Shown here piece by piece: positions 50,244 through 59,770 of a DNA stretch of 64,000 nt. The translations under genes were made by a program, and so were the position numbers. This DNA comes from Roseomonas sp. CECT 9278 (GTDB taxonomy: Bacteria; Pseudomonadota; Alphaproteobacteria; Acetobacterales; Acetobacteraceae), in NCBI RefSeq assembly GCF_918698155.1, contig NZ_CAKKLX010000025.1, positions 1 through 64,000 on the forward strand. Direction: 5' to 3'. Numbering within the stretch: the first letter of the stretch is position 1; every line of letters starts with the position of its first letter. The notes under the pieces are model-generated. The model searched no databases, was not told the DNA's origin, and was given only the letters and a program-made list of their open reading frames with translations.

Positions 50244-51299
50244 ATGGACGACGCGCCTGTTGCGGCGGACAGCATCGGCGTGCGCGTCGCGCCGCTGCGC
50301 ATCCTGGTGGTCTCGGACGCCTGGTTCCCGCAGGTGAATGGCGTGGTGCGAACCATGTCGATCGTGGTGGACCACCTGCGCGCGGGCGGCGACACGGTGG
50401 AGGTGATCGGCCCCGACCGCTTCGTGAACATCCCGACGCCCGGCTATGCGGAGATCAGGCTGGCGATCGCGCCCGGCCGGCGGTTGCGCAGGCTGGTCGA
50501 TGCCTTCGCCCCGCAGGTGGTGCATATCGCGACGGAAGGGCCGCTGGGCTGGGCGATGCGCGCGCTGTGCGTGAAGCGCGGCTGGCCCTTCACCACCGCC
50601 TTCCACACGCGCTTCCCGGACTACCTGCATGCGCGCACGCGCATCCCGGTTTCGTGGTCCTGGGCGGTGATGCGGCGCTTCCACAATGCCGGCGCGGGCA
50701 CCTTCGCCGCCACGCGGTCGCTGCGCGAGGAACTGGCCGCGCGCGGCTTCACCAAGGTGCGCGCCTGGACGCGCGGGGTGGACCTGGCGCGGTTCCGCCC
50801 GGAACCCCGGGACCCTTGGGAGGGCCTGGCGCGGCCGGTCTTCCTGTATGCCGGGCGCGTCGCGGTCGAGAAGGGGATCGACGCGTTCCTGTCGCTCGAC
50901 CTGCCGGGCACCAAGGTGGTGGTGGGGGATGGGCCGGCGCGGGCGGGGCTGATGGCGAAGTTCCCCGGCGTGCATTTCACCGGCTATCGCGACAACGGGA
51001 TGCTGGCGCGGTCCTATGCCGGGGCGGATGTGTTCGTGTTTCCGTCGCGCACCGACACCTTCGGACTGGTGCTGCTGGAGGCCTTGGCGTCGGGCACGCC
51101 GGTCGCGGCGTTTCCGGTGACGGGGCCACGGGATGTGGTGACCGACCCGCGGATCGGCGCGCTGGACGAGGATTTGCGCGCCGCCTGCCTGAAGGCGCTG
51201 GAGGCCGACCGGGCCGCCTGCCGGACGCATGCCGAGGCGTGGTCGTGGGAGGCCTGCGCGGCGCAGTTCAGGGCCGCGCTGGTGCCGGTCGCGGCGTAG
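50244..51299 (+). CDS. Glycosyltransferase family 4 protein
   Basis: A 351-residue GT-B fold glycosyltransferase. The N-terminal domain has ILVVSDAWFPQVNGVVRTMS and FHTRFPDYLHARTRIPVSW. The C-terminal nucleotide-sugar domain has VFLYAGRVAVEKGIDAFLSL and FPSRTDTFGLVLLEALASGT PVAAF-type sequence, with the E-x7-E pattern. It resembles the alpha-mannosyl/glucuronosyl transferases that decorate diacylglycerol or phosphatidylinositol. The acceptor is unknown. It is coupled to the LpxH-like gene. Confidence 0.9.
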   Translation: MDDAPVAADSIGVRVAPLRILVVSDAWFPQVNGVVRTMSIVVDHLRAGGDTVEVIGPDRFVNIPTPGYAEIRLAIAPGRRLRRLVDAFAPQVVHIATEGPLGWAMRALCVKRGWPFTTAFHTRFPDYLHARTRIPVSWSWAVMRRFHNAGAGTFAATRSLREELAARGFTKVRAWTRGVDLARFRPEPRDPWEGLARPVFLYAGRVAVEKGIDAFLSLDLPGTKVVVGDGPARAGLMAKFPGVHFTGYRDNGMLARSYAGADVFVFPSRTDTFGLVLLEALASGTPVAAFPVTGPRDVVTDPRIGALDEDLRAACLKALEADRAACRTHAEAWSWEACAAQFRAALVPVAA

Positions 51300-51383
51300 C
51301 GCCGCGACTCTTCGCCCTGGCCGCTTCGACGCCTCGCGCTGCCTGGTCCTGCGCGCGTCGTCGCCCGGTCGTGGCCTGCTGCG

Positions 51384-51776
51384 TCACGCGTCGATCCGGT
51401 CGAAGTGGAAGACCTTGGCGATGATGCGCCATTCGCCATCGGCGCGGATGAAGCTCAGCAGGTCGGTGAAGGCTTTCGCGCCGATCGCGCATTCCACGCG
51501 CGCGATGGCCGTGTGCGGCCCGGCCAGCGCGATCGAGACGATGCGGTCGCGCCGCGCCTCCCCGCGGCTGGCGGGCGAGGGGCGTGCGTCGACGATCGGG
51601 AAGTATTCGGCCATGCCGAGATTCACCACCGGCGCTTCGGACGCGCAGACATAGCGCGCATCGGAGTGGAACACGCGCGCGAGGCGGCGCGTGTCGCTGT
51701 GGTACAGCCCGTCGAAATACAGGCCGAGCGCCTGCGCGATGGCGGCAATGGCGGCGGCGTCATGGGCGTGCGTCAT
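51384..51776 (-). CDS. NTF2-like (putative lumazine-binding) protein
   Basis: A 130-residue protein with the NTF2-like cone fold. Residues IAAIAQALGLYFDGLYHSDT, RLARVFHSDARYV and the C-terminal DLLSFIRADGEWRIIAKVFH match the Lumazine_bd_2/DUF4440-type family. The function is unknown; many are associated with flavin or redox genes. It starts 4 bases after the flavodoxin-like gene on the same strand and is probably in one operon with it. Confidence 0.87.
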   Translation of the reverse strand: MTHAHDAAAIAAIAQALGLYFDGLYHSDTRRLARVFHSDARYVCASEAPVVNLGMAEYFPIVDARPSPASRGEARRDRIVSIALAGPHTAIARVECAIGAKAFTDLLSFIRADGEWRIIAKVFHFDRIDA

Positions 51777-51780
51777 GGCG

Positions 51781-52371
51781 CTATGCCGCCGCCAGGATGC
51801 CAGTGCCCTGGCGCCATCGGCATGCCGCTTCCGCGACGCGGCGACCCAGATGCGCCGCCGTCGCACGGTCCGATTCCGGCGGCGCGAGCTCCGCCGGCAG
51901 GTCCGCATGCGACTGCGCCATGGCGCCGAGGAATCCCGCCAGGCGATTGAGGTCGGCGGGCGATCCCGTGCTGGTGTGGTTGCCCGGCAGCAGCCCCAGG
52001 CCGACCCAGACCATGCCGTGCTGCATGGCGAACAACGACAGCGCCTGCAGTGTCGCGAGCTTGTCGCCGTTCATGCCGGCGGAATTGGTGAAGCCCGCCG
52101 CGATCTTGTCCTTCCAGGCCTGCCTGGCCCAGCGGTCCGAGGTGGCGTCCAGGAACGCCTTGAAGGGCGCGGAAGGCCCGGCCATGTAGGTCGGCGTGCC
52201 GAAAATGATCGCATCGGCGGCGTCGAGCGTGGCCCAGGCGGCGGCGTGGCGCTCGGCCTCGATCAGCGTGGCCTCGGTGCCGGGCACGCCGGCCGCGCCG
52301 TGCAGCACGGCCTCCGCCTGCGCCTTCGTGTGGCCGAAGCCGCTGTGGTAGATGATTGCGATGCGTGCCAT
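51781..52371 (-). CDS. Flavodoxin-like NAD(P)H oxidoreductase
   Basis: A 196-residue flavodoxin-fold protein. The FMN phosphate loop is IIYHSGFGHTKAQAEAVLHG. Later motifs are DAIIFGTPTYMAGPSAPFKA and FTNSAGMNGDKLATLQALSL, as in WrbA/NADPH-dependent FMN reductases. It probably reduces quinones with a two-electron step. It is divergent from an HxlR regulator over 128 bases containing a palindromic site. Confidence 0.88.
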   Translation of the reverse strand: MARIAIIYHSGFGHTKAQAEAVLHGAAGVPGTEATLIEAERHAAAWATLDAADAIIFGTPTYMAGPSAPFKAFLDATSDRWARQAWKDKIAAGFTNSAGMNGDKLATLQALSLFAMQHGMVWVGLGLLPGNHTSTGSPADLNRLAGFLGAMAQSHADLPAELAPPESDRATAAHLGRRVAEAACRWRQGTGILAAA

Positions 52372-52467
52372 CCGGATGTCCTCTCTGCGCGGCGCGACGG
52401 CGCCGGCGTGCTGCGGAGGCAGATGATGGCGCGCGCCGCGGCGATGAAGCCCGCGCCCGCGCAATGC

Positions 52468-52485
52468 GGTATCCGCCCGGATACC
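52468..52485. promoter_or_regulatory. HxlR operator candidate 1 (flavodoxin/hxlR intergenic)
   Basis: GGTATCC (52468-52474) and GGATACC (52479-52485) form a perfect inverted repeat with a 4-base spacer. It lies 15 bases before the hxlR start and about 97 bases before the flavodoxin start. The flanking AATGC on the left and GGGG on the right recur at the second site (53979). This fits binding of the dimeric HxlR regulator. Confidence 0.7.
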
Positions 52486-52499
52486 GGGGAGATTGTCCG

Positions 52500-52853
52500 A
52501 TGCCGCTGAAGGTCAGGAAGAACCGCGCGCCGCAGCCGCCCGACACCTGCCCGCTGAGTGCCTGCATGGCGGTGATCGGCGGCGCCTGGACGGCGAATGT
52601 GGTGTGGTATCTCGGCGCGGGGCCGCGGCGCTTCAGCGAGTTGAAGGGCGACCTCGCGCCGGTCTCGGCGCGCGTGCTGACGCGCCGGCTGCGCGAGCTG
52701 GAAGACGCCGGCGTGGTGCAGCGTCACGCCATGGCGACATCGCCGCCCAGCGTGGAATACACGCTGAGCGAATTGGGTCGCGAATTGCTGCCGGCGATCG
52801 AGGCGATCGTCGCCGTCGGCCATCGGCTGAAGGCACGCGCCGCCGCCGCGTGA
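52500..52853 (+). CDS. HxlR-family transcriptional regulator (second)
   Basis: A 117-residue winged-helix protein: CPLSACMAVIGGAWTANVVW, RRFSELKGDLAPVSARVLTR and RLRELEDAGVVQRHAMATSP. The N-terminal cysteines (CPLSAC) could sense oxidants or electrophiles. The ATG at 52500 fits the family start and lies next to the palindromic site. It probably controls the divergent flavodoxin-NTF2 operon and the adjacent nitronate monooxygenase gene. Confidence 0.9.
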   Translation: MPLKVRKNRAPQPPDTCPLSACMAVIGGAWTANVVWYLGAGPRRFSELKGDLAPVSARVLTRRLRELEDAGVVQRHAMATSPPSVEYTLSELGRELLPAIEAIVAVGHRLKARAAAA

Positions 52854-52871
52854 GGCGACGCGCGCCCCGTG

Positions 52872-53840
52872 TCAGCGCAGCAGAGCGGCGCCGCGGCGCA
52901 GCGTGGCGGCGGCCTCGGCGACCAGGCGGTCCATGATCTCGGCGGCGGTCGGGATGTCGGCGATCATGTCGATGCCCTCGCCGGCCCAGATGACGCGCGT
53001 GGCGAAATCGTCGGGCTGCGTGCCCATATAGGCTGGTTCCTCTTGCGGGCGTGCCGCCGCGAGTTCTGCCTCGCGCCCATGCCAGCGGTCGGCGAAGCCG
53101 TTGCGCAGCGCGCGGCCGGGGAATTCGGCGGGCCAGCCCAGCCCGCGCACCACGTCGAAGACGCGGGTCTGGCGCGTCTCGTCGCCGCCGGCGCCGACCA
53201 CGCGCTGCTTCATCGCACCGGTCCAGAGCGATTCGGCCGAGACCGCGAAGCGCGTGCCCATCAGCACCCCCGCCGCCCCGAGGCTGAGCGCCGCCGCGAG
53301 CCCGCGCCCATCGGCGATGCCCCCGGCCGCGACCACCGGCACGCTGCCCACCGCGTCCACCACGGCGGGGACCAACGACATGGTGCCGCGCAGCGTACCG
53401 CCATGCCCGCCGGCGTCGCGGCCCTGCGCGATGACGATGTCGGCGCCGGCCTGCACCGCAGCCACCGCCTGGCCGACCGACTGCACCTGGCACATCGCCA
53501 GGCACCCCGCCGCCTTCACCTGCGGCAGCCAGGGCACCGGGTCACCGAAGGACAGCATGACGACGGCCGGGCGGCCGGCCAGGGCTTCGTCCAGCGCATC
53601 GGGGCCGTCCGGCAGCGCCCAGGTCACCAGGCCGACGCCGACACGGGTATTGCCGGCCTCGGCGCGTTCGCGCCGGATGGCGGCGGCATCGGCATAGCCC
53701 GACCCGACCAGGCCGAGCCCGCCGGCGCGGGTGACCGCCGCGGCCAGCCGCCCGCCGGCCGCCGAGCCCATCGGCGCCAGCAGCACCGGATGCGTGATGC
53801 CGAGCAGCCGCGTCAGCGCGGTGTCGAGGAGCGCGGCCAT
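52872..53840 (-). CDS. Nitronate monooxygenase / 2-nitropropane dioxygenase-like
   Basis: A 322-residue FMN-dependent TIM-barrel enzyme. It begins LGITHPVLLAPMGSAAGGRL; FMN-binding and catalytic blocks are ADIVIAQGRDAGGHGGTLRG and SVPVVAAGGIADGRGLAAAL, then GAAGVLMGTRFAVSAESLW. It oxidises nitronates or related substrates, or acts as an FMN reductase-like oxidase (enoyl-ACP-reductase II branch is also possible). The second copy of the HxlR palindrome lies about 139 bases upstream. Confidence 0.88.
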   Translation of the reverse strand: MAALLDTALTRLLGITHPVLLAPMGSAAGGRLAAAVTRAGGLGLVGSGYADAAAIRRERAEAGNTRVGVGLVTWALPDGPDALDEALAGRPAVVMLSFGDPVPWLPQVKAAGCLAMCQVQSVGQAVAAVQAGADIVIAQGRDAGGHGGTLRGTMSLVPAVVDAVGSVPVVAAGGIADGRGLAAALSLGAAGVLMGTRFAVSAESLWTGAMKQRVVGAGGDETRQTRVFDVVRGLGWPAEFPGRALRNGFADRWHGREAELAAARPQEEPAYMGTQPDDFATRVIWAGEGIDMIADIPTAAEIMDRLVAEAAATLRRGAALLR

Positions 53841-53978
53841 CAGCGGCGTGCCCCGGGCAGGTGTCGTGGTTCGGTTGGTGTCATGGAGTTCTCTCCCATC
53901 CTGTCATGCGGATGGGACGAGCCTACGACCCGCGCGGCGTCGCTTGAACGCCCGCGCGGTTCGCCCGTGGCGAAATGC

Positions 53979-53996
53979 GGTATCCCGCCGGTAACC
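53979..53996. promoter_or_regulatory. HxlR operator candidate 2 (upstream of nitronate monooxygenase)
   Basis: GGTATCC (53979-53985) and GGTAACC (53990-53996) with a 4-base spacer, flanked by AATGC and GGGG as at 52468. Two positions deviate from a perfect palindrome. It lies between the trxA 3' end and the monooxygenase start. Confidence 0.55.
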
Positions 53997-54020
53997 CGGG
54001 GTGCGGAGCGGGCCCGCCGC

Positions 54021-54353
54021 CTATTCCCCGATCGCCCCCGAGATCCACGCCTTCAGCGCGCCCTTGGGCATCGCACCCACCTTGGTCTCGACCGGCTTGC
54101 CGTCCTTGAACAGGATCAGGGTGGGGATGCCGCGCACCGCGTATTCGTTGGGTGTCATCGGGTTGTCGTCGATGTTCACCTTCGCGATGGTCAGCTTGCC
54201 GGCGTATTCGGCGGCGATCTCGTCCAGCATCGGCGCCACCATGCGGCAGGGCCCGCACCATTCGGCCCAGAAATCCACCAGCACCGGGCCTTGGGCTTCG
54301 AGGACGTCCTGCTTGAAGGTGTCGTCGGAGACGGGCTTGGTCATGTCACCCAT
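54021..54353 (-). CDS. trxA: Thioredoxin
   Basis: A 110-residue thioredoxin with the active site [10 protein letters not shown], preceded by GPVLVDFW, and the cis-proline loop [12 protein letters not shown]. It has the canonical length and fold. It reduces protein disulfides in the cytoplasm. GGAGA lies eight bases upstream of the ATG at 54353; an ATG at 54344 is an alternative. It stands between the RND genes and the monooxygenase on the same strand. Confidence 0.96.
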   Translation of the reverse strand: MGDMTKPVSDDTFKQDVLEAQGPVLVDFWAEWCGPCRMVAPMLDEIAAEYAGKLTIAKVNIDDNPMTPNEYAVRGIPTLILFKDGKPVETKVGAMPKGALKAWISGAIGE

Positions 54354-54426
54354 GGGGGGTCTCCATCAGGGCAGGGACGGGAGGTCCCCGCGGTTGTGAC
54401 AGAAATCGTGTGCCGCGCGCCCCGGG

Positions 54427-57400
54427 TCAAGCGTGGGGGGTCGCGGGGGCGGGCTTGGGGCGGAACAGGACGCCCTTGATGCGTTCGCGCAGCGTCTGGA
54501 ACACCACATACAGCATCGGGATCATGAAGATGCCGACCGACGACGCCGCCAGCATGCCCCAGAAGACCGGCGTGCCGACGGCGCGGCGGCTGATCTCGGA
54601 GGCGCCCTCGGCCACCACCAGCGGATAGAGGCCGAGGATGAAGGCGAAGGACGTCATCATCACCGCGCGGAAGCGCAGCTTCGCACCCAGCGTGGCGGCC
54701 TCGGTGATCGACACGCCCTTGTGTTCGCGCTGGTCCTTGGCGAATTCGATGATGAGGATGCCGTTCTTCGCCGCCAGCGCGATGAGCACCACGATGCCGA
54801 CCTGGGCATAGAGGTCGAGCGCCAGGCCCGCCGGCCCGATCGCCGCCATCGCGCCCAGCACGCCGACCGAGACCGACAGCAGCACCGGCACCGGGATGGT
54901 CCAGGATTCGTACAGCCCGACCAGGAACAGGAAGGCGAACAGCACGGCGAGTGCGAGGATGGTGCCGGTCTGGCCCGAGGCCGCTTTCTCCTGGAAGGCG
55001 GTGCCGGTCCATTCGTAGGAATAGCCGGCCGGCAGCGTGGCGCGCGCGACCCGTTCCATCGCCGCCAGCCCGTCGCCGGACGAACGCCCCGGCGCCGATT
55101 CACCGTTGATCGTGAGGCTGCGGACGTTGTTGTAGCGCATGATGGATTGCGGGCCGAATTCGATGCGGGCATCGGCCAGGGCGCGCAGCGGGATCATGTC
55201 CCCGTCGCGGTTGCGCAGGTTGACGCGGTAGATGTCGGGGATGCCCATGCGGTCGGCTTGCTCGGCCTGCAGGCTGACCTTCCAGGTGCGGCCGAACAGG
55301 TTGAAGTCGTTCACATAGGCCCCGCCCATCGCCGCCGAGACCGCCGAGAAGATGTCGTTCAGCGACAGCCCCAGCACCTGCGCGCGGTCACGGTCGATAT
55401 CCAGGAAGACCGAGGGGTTGCTCGCCGAGAAGGTCGAATAGACCCGCGACAGCGCGGGTTCCTGGTTGGCCGCCAGCACCAGCGCGCGCATCACCGCCGC
55501 CATTTCGCCGACCGGGCGGCCTTCCAGGTTCTGCAACTGAAATTCGAAGCCGCCGGCGGTGCCCAGGCCGATGATCGGCGGCAGGTTGAAGGGGATGATC
55601 TGCGCGGCGACCTCGTTGGTGCCGCGCACGACGGAGCGGATGATGCCGTTCACGCCGAGTGCCGGCGTGGTGCGTTCGTCGAAGGGCTTCAGCGTGATGA
55701 TGAGGAAGGCGCTGTTGGACTGCGCCAGGCCGTTCAGCATGGAATAGCCGGCGATGGTGATGACGTCCTGCACGCCAGGCAGCCCACGCGCCACGGCCTC
55801 GACCTGGCGGGAGATGTCCTGCGTGCGGTTGAGGCTGGCGCCGTCGGGCATGCGGATCTCGACGAAGAAGGCGCCCTGGTCTTCCTGCGGCAGGAATCCG
55901 GTGGGGGTGCGGCTGCCCACGCCGATGATGCCGGCGAGGAACACCGCGAGCAGGATGATCGAGATGAAGGCGCGGCGCACCAGCTTGCCCACGATGCCGG
56001 CATAGCCGTCGCGCACCCAGTCGATGCCGCGCGAGATGCGGCCCATCACGCCCTTCTTGGGCCCGTGATGCGCCGAGAGCAGCACGGCGCACAGCGCCGG
56101 CGAGAGGGTGAGCGCATTGATCGCCGAGAAGAACATGCCGACCGAGACGGTCACGGCGAATTGCCGGAACAATTCGCCCGAGATGCCCGGGATGAAGGCG
56201 AGCGGCACGAAGACCGACAGCAGCACCAGCGTGATGGCGATGATCGGCGCGGTGATGCCCTCCATCGCCGCCTTGGTGGCATCCGCCACCGACAGGTGGG
56301 GCTGTTCCTCGACCTTGGCCTCGACCGCCTCGACCACCACGATGGCGTCGTCGACCACGATGCCGATGGCCAGCACCATGGCCAGCAGCGAGACGGTGTT
56401 GGCCGAATAGCCCATGGCGTTGAGCACGACGAAGGTGGCGATCAGGCTGACCGGCACCGCCACCAACGGAATGAGGGTGGCGCGCAGCGATCCCAGGAAC
56501 AGGAAGACCACGATGACCACCAGCACGAAGGCCTCGATCAAGGTCTTGATGACCTCGTGGATGGTCAGCTTCACGAAGCCGGTGGTGTCGTAGTTCACCG
56601 CATAGGCGACGCCGGCGGGGAAGCGTTCGGCCAGCTGGTTCATCACCCGCGCCACCGCATCCGCCGTGCCCACGGCGTTCGCGCCGGGCGCGAGGAAGAT
56701 CTGGATGCCGATCGCGTCCTGGCCGTTGACGCGGGTGCTCTGGTCCTGGCTCCAGGCGCCGAGTTCGATGCGCGCCACGTCGCGCACGCGCAGCACCGAG
56801 CCATCCGGGTTGGCACGCACCACGATATTGCCGAACTGGTCGGTGCTTTCGAGCCGCCCGGTGGTGCGGATGTTGAGCTGGTACGACGTGTCGTTGCTGG
56901 CCGGCTGCGCGCCGATGCGCCCGAGCGGGGCGACCTGGTTCTGCGCCTGGATGGCGTTGACGATATCGTTGGGCGTGAGGTTCAGCGCCGTCAGCCGGTC
57001 CGTCTCGAACCAGATCCGCATGGAATAGTCGCGCGCGCCGAACATCACGACGTCGCCCACGCCGTTCACGCGCTTGAGCACGTCCAGGATGTTGATGGTC
57101 GCGTAGTTCGACAGGAACAGCGTGTCCTGCGCGCCGGTGGTGGAGCGCAGCGTGATGACCTGCAGCAGCGCCGAGGATTTCTTCCTGACCGACAGCCCCT
57201 GCCGCTGCACCTGGTCGGGCAATTGCGCGAGCGCCAGCTGCACGCGGTTGTTCACGTTGGTGGTGTTCTGGTCGGGGTCGGTGCCGACCGCGAAGGAGAC
57301 GGTGAGCGTATAGGACCCGTCATTGCCGCTGGTGGACCGCATGTAGATCATGTTGTCCACGCCGTTGACCTGGCTTTCGATCGGCTGGGCGACGGTGGCT

Positions 57401-57576
57401 TCCACCACCTCGGCCGAGGCGCCGGGGTAGTTCGCCGTCACCGTCACCTGCGGCGGGACGATATCGGGGAACTGTGCCACCGGGATCTGCATCAACGAGA
57501 CGATGCCCGCGATGGTCATGACGATGGCGATGACGACCGCGAGGCGCGGCCGGTCGACGAAGACCTTGCTGATCAT
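54427..57576 (-). CDS. RND efflux transporter, HAE1-type inner-membrane pump
   Basis: A 1049-residue AcrB/MexB-type permease with 12 helices and two large periplasmic loops. Key pieces are [20 protein letters not shown] at the start, [15 protein letters not shown] with the proton-relay Asp pair, [18 protein letters not shown], and [19 protein letters not shown] with the essential Lys. It uses the proton gradient to export hydrophobic compounds through an outer-membrane channel not present here. The ATG at 57576 is the family start; upstream residues come from a repeat. It lies 4 bases after the adaptor gene. Confidence 0.96.
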   Translation of the reverse strand: MISKVFVDRPRLAVVIAIVMTIAGIVSLMQIPVAQFPDIVPPQVTVTANYPGASAEVVEATVAQPIESQVNGVDNMIYMRSTSGNDGSYTLTVSFAVGTDPDQNTTNVNNRVQLALAQLPDQVQRQGLSVRKKSSALLQVITLRSTTGAQDTLFLSNYATINILDVLKRVNGVGDVVMFGARDYSMRIWFETDRLTALNLTPNDIVNAIQAQNQVAPLGRIGAQPASNDTSYQLNIRTTGRLESTDQFGNIVVRANPDGSVLRVRDVARIELGAWSQDQSTRVNGQDAIGIQIFLAPGANAVGTADAVARVMNQLAERFPAGVAYAVNYDTTGFVKLTIHEVIKTLIEAFVLVVIVVFLFLGSLRATLIPLVAVPVSLIATFVVLNAMGYSANTVSLLAMVLAIGIVVDDAIVVVEAVEAKVEEQPHLSVADATKAAMEGITAPIIAITLVLLSVFVPLAFIPGISGELFRQFAVTVSVGMFFSAINALTLSPALCAVLLSAHHGPKKGVMGRISRGIDWVRDGYAGIVGKLVRRAFISIILLAVFLAGIIGVGSRTPTGFLPQEDQGAFFVEIRMPDGASLNRTQDISRQVEAVARGLPGVQDVITIAGYSMLNGLAQSNSAFLIITLKPFDERTTPALGVNGIIRSVVRGTNEVAAQIIPFNLPPIIGLGTAGGFEFQLQNLEGRPVGEMAAVMRALVLAANQEPALSRVYSTFSASNPSVFLDIDRDRAQVLGLSLNDIFSAVSAAMGGAYVNDFNLFGRTWKVSLQAEQADRMGIPDIYRVNLRNRDGDMIPLRALADARIEFGPQSIMRYNNVRSLTINGESAPGRSSGDGLAAMERVARATLPAGYSYEWTGTAFQEKAASGQTGTILALAVLFAFLFLVGLYESWTIPVPVLLSVSVGVLGAMAAIGPAGLALDLYAQVGIVVLIALAAKNGILIIEFAKDQREHKGVSITEAATLGAKLRFRAVMMTSFAFILGLYPLVVAEGASEISRRAVGTPVFWGMLAASSVGIFMIPMLYVVFQTLRERIKGVLFRPKPAPATPHA

Positions 57577-57580
57577 GGGG

Positions 57581-58903
57581 TCAGCCGCCGCGCGCGGGGG
57601 TCGTCGCGCCGGCAGGCGCGCCAGGGGTCGTCGCGCCGGCAGGCGCGCCAGGGGTCGTCCCGCCGGCAGGCGCGCCGGAGGGTGCAACGCCGGCAGGCGC
57701 GCCAGGGGTCGTCCCGCCGGCAGGCGCCGCGCCTGCGCGCGTGGGCGTCGCGCCAGGCGGGGTTTCCTGCTGGCGCGGTGTCACGGGCTGCCCCGGCCGC
57801 GCGCGCTGCGACCCCTCGATGATGATGAGCTGGCCGGGCTCCAGCCCCTCGGTCACCACGGTCTGCCCGTCCGGGCCGGCGGTGGTGCGCACGCGCTTCA
57901 CCTCGACCTTGTTCTCCGCGCCCACCACCAGCACGAAGGCGCCCTGCTGGTCGATCTGCAGGGCCGATTGCGGGATCACGATGGCCTGTTGCGGCTGCGC
58001 GGCGCGCACCACCACCGCCACCGCCTGCCCATCGGTCAGCAGGTGCTGCGCGTTGGGCACCTGGGCCACCACCTGCACGCTGTCGGTCGAACGGTTGGCC
58101 GAGACGTCGATGAAGTCGATCCGCCCGGCGGTCGGCAGCAGGGTGCCGTCGGGCAGGCGAACCAGCACCTGCACGCCATCGGTCCCGGATTGGCCCTGGG
58201 CCTGGCGGAAGCGCAGCAATTCGCGCTGTGTCACCGGGAAGGTCACGCGGATCGGATCGTCGCGCACGACCTGCACCAGGATGCCGCTGTCCGGCCCCAC
58301 CACGTTGCCGGGGCTGAGCGGGGATCGCCCGGCGCGCCCGTCGAAGGCGGCGCGGATGGTGGTGTAGCCGTACTGGATCTGCGCCTGCTCCAGCTGGGCC
58401 TTGGCGGAATTCACCGCCGCCTGCGCCGCCGCCTGGGCGGTGATGCGATCATCGACGGTCGATTGCGGGATGGCGTTGGTGCGCAGCAGTTCCTGCCCGC
58501 GCTCGACCTGCAGGGTGGCGTTGCGCAGCTCGGCCTCGGCGCGCTCCACCGCGGCCTGGCGCAGCGCCACCTCGGCGGCGAAGGGCGCCTGCTCGATGGT
58601 GAACAGCAGGTCGTTCGCCTTGACCTGGGCGCCTTCCTCGAAATGCCGGGCATAGAGGAAGCCGGTGACGCGGGCGCGGACCTCCTGCTTGTCGATCGCC
58701 TCGACCCGGCCGATGAACTCGGCGCCCTGGCTGATCGACTGGCGTTCCACCCGCGCCACCACCACGGCCGGCGGCGGGCCGGATTGTTGCGCGGGCGGTG
58801 GGGAATCGCAGCCCGCCAGCACTGCCGGCGGCAGCGCGGCCAGCAGCACGGCGATGCGCATGCGCCGCGCGGCGGCACCCTGGAAGCTGCGGACCCACGC
58901 CAT
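57581..58903 (-). CDS. RND efflux periplasmic adaptor (membrane fusion protein)
   Basis: A 440-residue membrane fusion protein with a lipoprotein signal ([10 protein letters not shown]). It has the lipoyl/barrel domains ([20 protein letters not shown], then [20 protein letters not shown]), a helical hairpin ([20 protein letters not shown]) and a beta-barrel domain. It links the RND pump to an outer-membrane channel. The C-terminal 50 residues are tandem PGAPAGATT-like repeats. The ATG at 58903 ([15 protein letters not shown]) is used; an ATG at 58861, at the signal itself, is equally plausible. Confidence 0.93.
   Translation of the reverse strand: MAWVRSFQGAAARRMRIAVLLAALPPAVLAGCDSPPPAQQSGPPPAVVVARVERQSISQGAEFIGRVEAIDKQEVRARVTGFLYARHFEEGAQVKANDLLFTIEQAPFAAEVALRQAAVERAEAELRNATLQVERGQELLRTNAIPQSTVDDRITAQAAAQAAVNSAKAQLEQAQIQYGYTTIRAAFDGRAGRSPLSPGNVVGPDSGILVQVVRDDPIRVTFPVTQRELLRFRQAQGQSGTDGVQVLVRLPDGTLLPTAGRIDFIDVSANRSTDSVQVVAQVPNAQHLLTDGQAVAVVVRAAQPQQAIVIPQSALQIDQQGAFVLVVGAENKVEVKRVRTTAGPDGQTVVTEGLEPGQLIIIEGSQRARPGQPVTPRQQETPPGATPTRAGAAPAGGTTPGAPAGVAPSGAPAGGTTPGAPAGATTPGAPAGATTPARGG
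57590..57735 (-). repeat. 27-base tandem repeats at the adaptor 3' end
   Basis: About five units of 27 bases based on the motif GTCGCGCCGGCAGGCGCGCC (plus strand), some with CCC for GCG at one position, encode [15 protein letters not shown] repeats in the tail of the adaptor protein. The repeats are in frame and near-identical, so copy number could vary by slippage. No CRISPR-like spacers are present. Confidence 0.82.
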
Positions 58904-59046
58904 GCCGGAACACCTTCGAATCTTCTGACGGCGCGATCCTGCCATGGCGCCGCGCCATCGCGAAGCCGCCGGGATGCGGTGCCGCTTCGCCGGTGCCGCC
59001 GGGCGTGCTACGGCCGCAGCGTGACAATTCCGTGCCACAGGCTCCC

Positions 59047-59724
59047 ATGGCGAAGCGCCTGATCCGCCACCCCGCCATGCAGCGGCTGCTGGCGTGGCTG
59101 GTCGCGCTGTATCTCCGCCTGGTCTGGGCCACCACCCGCTGGACCCTGGTGGGCGAGGAACATGCCCGCGCCTTCGCCGACCGCCCGATGATCCTGGCCT
59201 TCTGGCACGAACGACTGCCGCTGGCCGCGCTCGGCTGGCGGCTGCTGGCGCGGCGGGTGCCGCAGGAAGGCGGGCGGCGGGCGCAGGTGCTGATCTCCCG
59301 GCATCGCGACGGCCGGCTGATCGCCGCGGCCGTGCAGCCCTTCGGGATCGATGTGGTGCACGCTTCCTCCTCAAAGGGCGGCGCCACCGGGCTGCGGGCG
59401 TTGGCGCGCATCCTGGCGCGGGGCGGCGTCGCGGTGATCACGCCGGACGGGCCGCGCGGCCCCGCGCGCGCGGCGGCGCCCGGCGTGGCGCAGCTGGCCG
59501 CCCTGGCCGGCGTGCCCGTGCTGCCCTGTGCGGCGGCATCGTCCCGAATGCGGCTGGCGGGGTCCTGGGACCGCATGCGCTTCCCGCTGCCCTTCGCGCG
59601 CGGCGTGGCGGTGATGGGCGCGCCGGTGGTGGTGGCGCGGGAGGATGCGGCGGCCGGCATCGACGCCATCGCCGCCGCGCTGAACGACGCCTGCGCGCGC
59701 GCCGATGCGATGGTGGGGGCATGA
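59047..59724 (+). CDS. DUF374 lysophospholipid acyltransferase-like protein
   Basis: A 225-residue acyltransferase-like protein of the LpxL/DUF374 type. The HX4-5 region is MILAFWHERLPLAALGWRLL, and the later block ARGGVAVITPDGPRGPARAA AP-type sequence is the family signature. In Alphaproteobacteria this gene commonly precedes kdtA and lpxK and is thought to act on a lipid A precursor. The ATG at 59047 begins the family start. It is the first gene of the envelope cluster. Confidence 0.9.
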   Translation: MAKRLIRHPAMQRLLAWLVALYLRLVWATTRWTLVGEEHARAFADRPMILAFWHERLPLAALGWRLLARRVPQEGGRRAQVLISRHRDGRLIAAAVQPFGIDVVHASSSKGGATGLRALARILARGGVAVITPDGPRGPARAAAPGVAQLAALAGVPVLPCAAASSRMRLAGSWDRMRFPLPFARGVAVMGAPVVVAREDAAAGIDAIAAALNDACARADAMVGA

Positions 59725-59770
59725 CGGCGCGCCGCGGCACCGCGGCCCGCGTGGCCAGGGACAGGCGGTG

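Noticed and set aside
57590-57735. CRISPR-like array at the adaptor 3' end
   Set aside because: The 27-base units are directly adjacent without variable spacers, and they encode protein repeats in frame.
54433-57822. A 1129-codon plus-strand frame opposite the RND pump
   Set aside because: It has His/Arg/Asp-rich composition with no family motif, and it runs exactly antisense to a clearly real RND gene. Long antisense frames are expected at this GC content.
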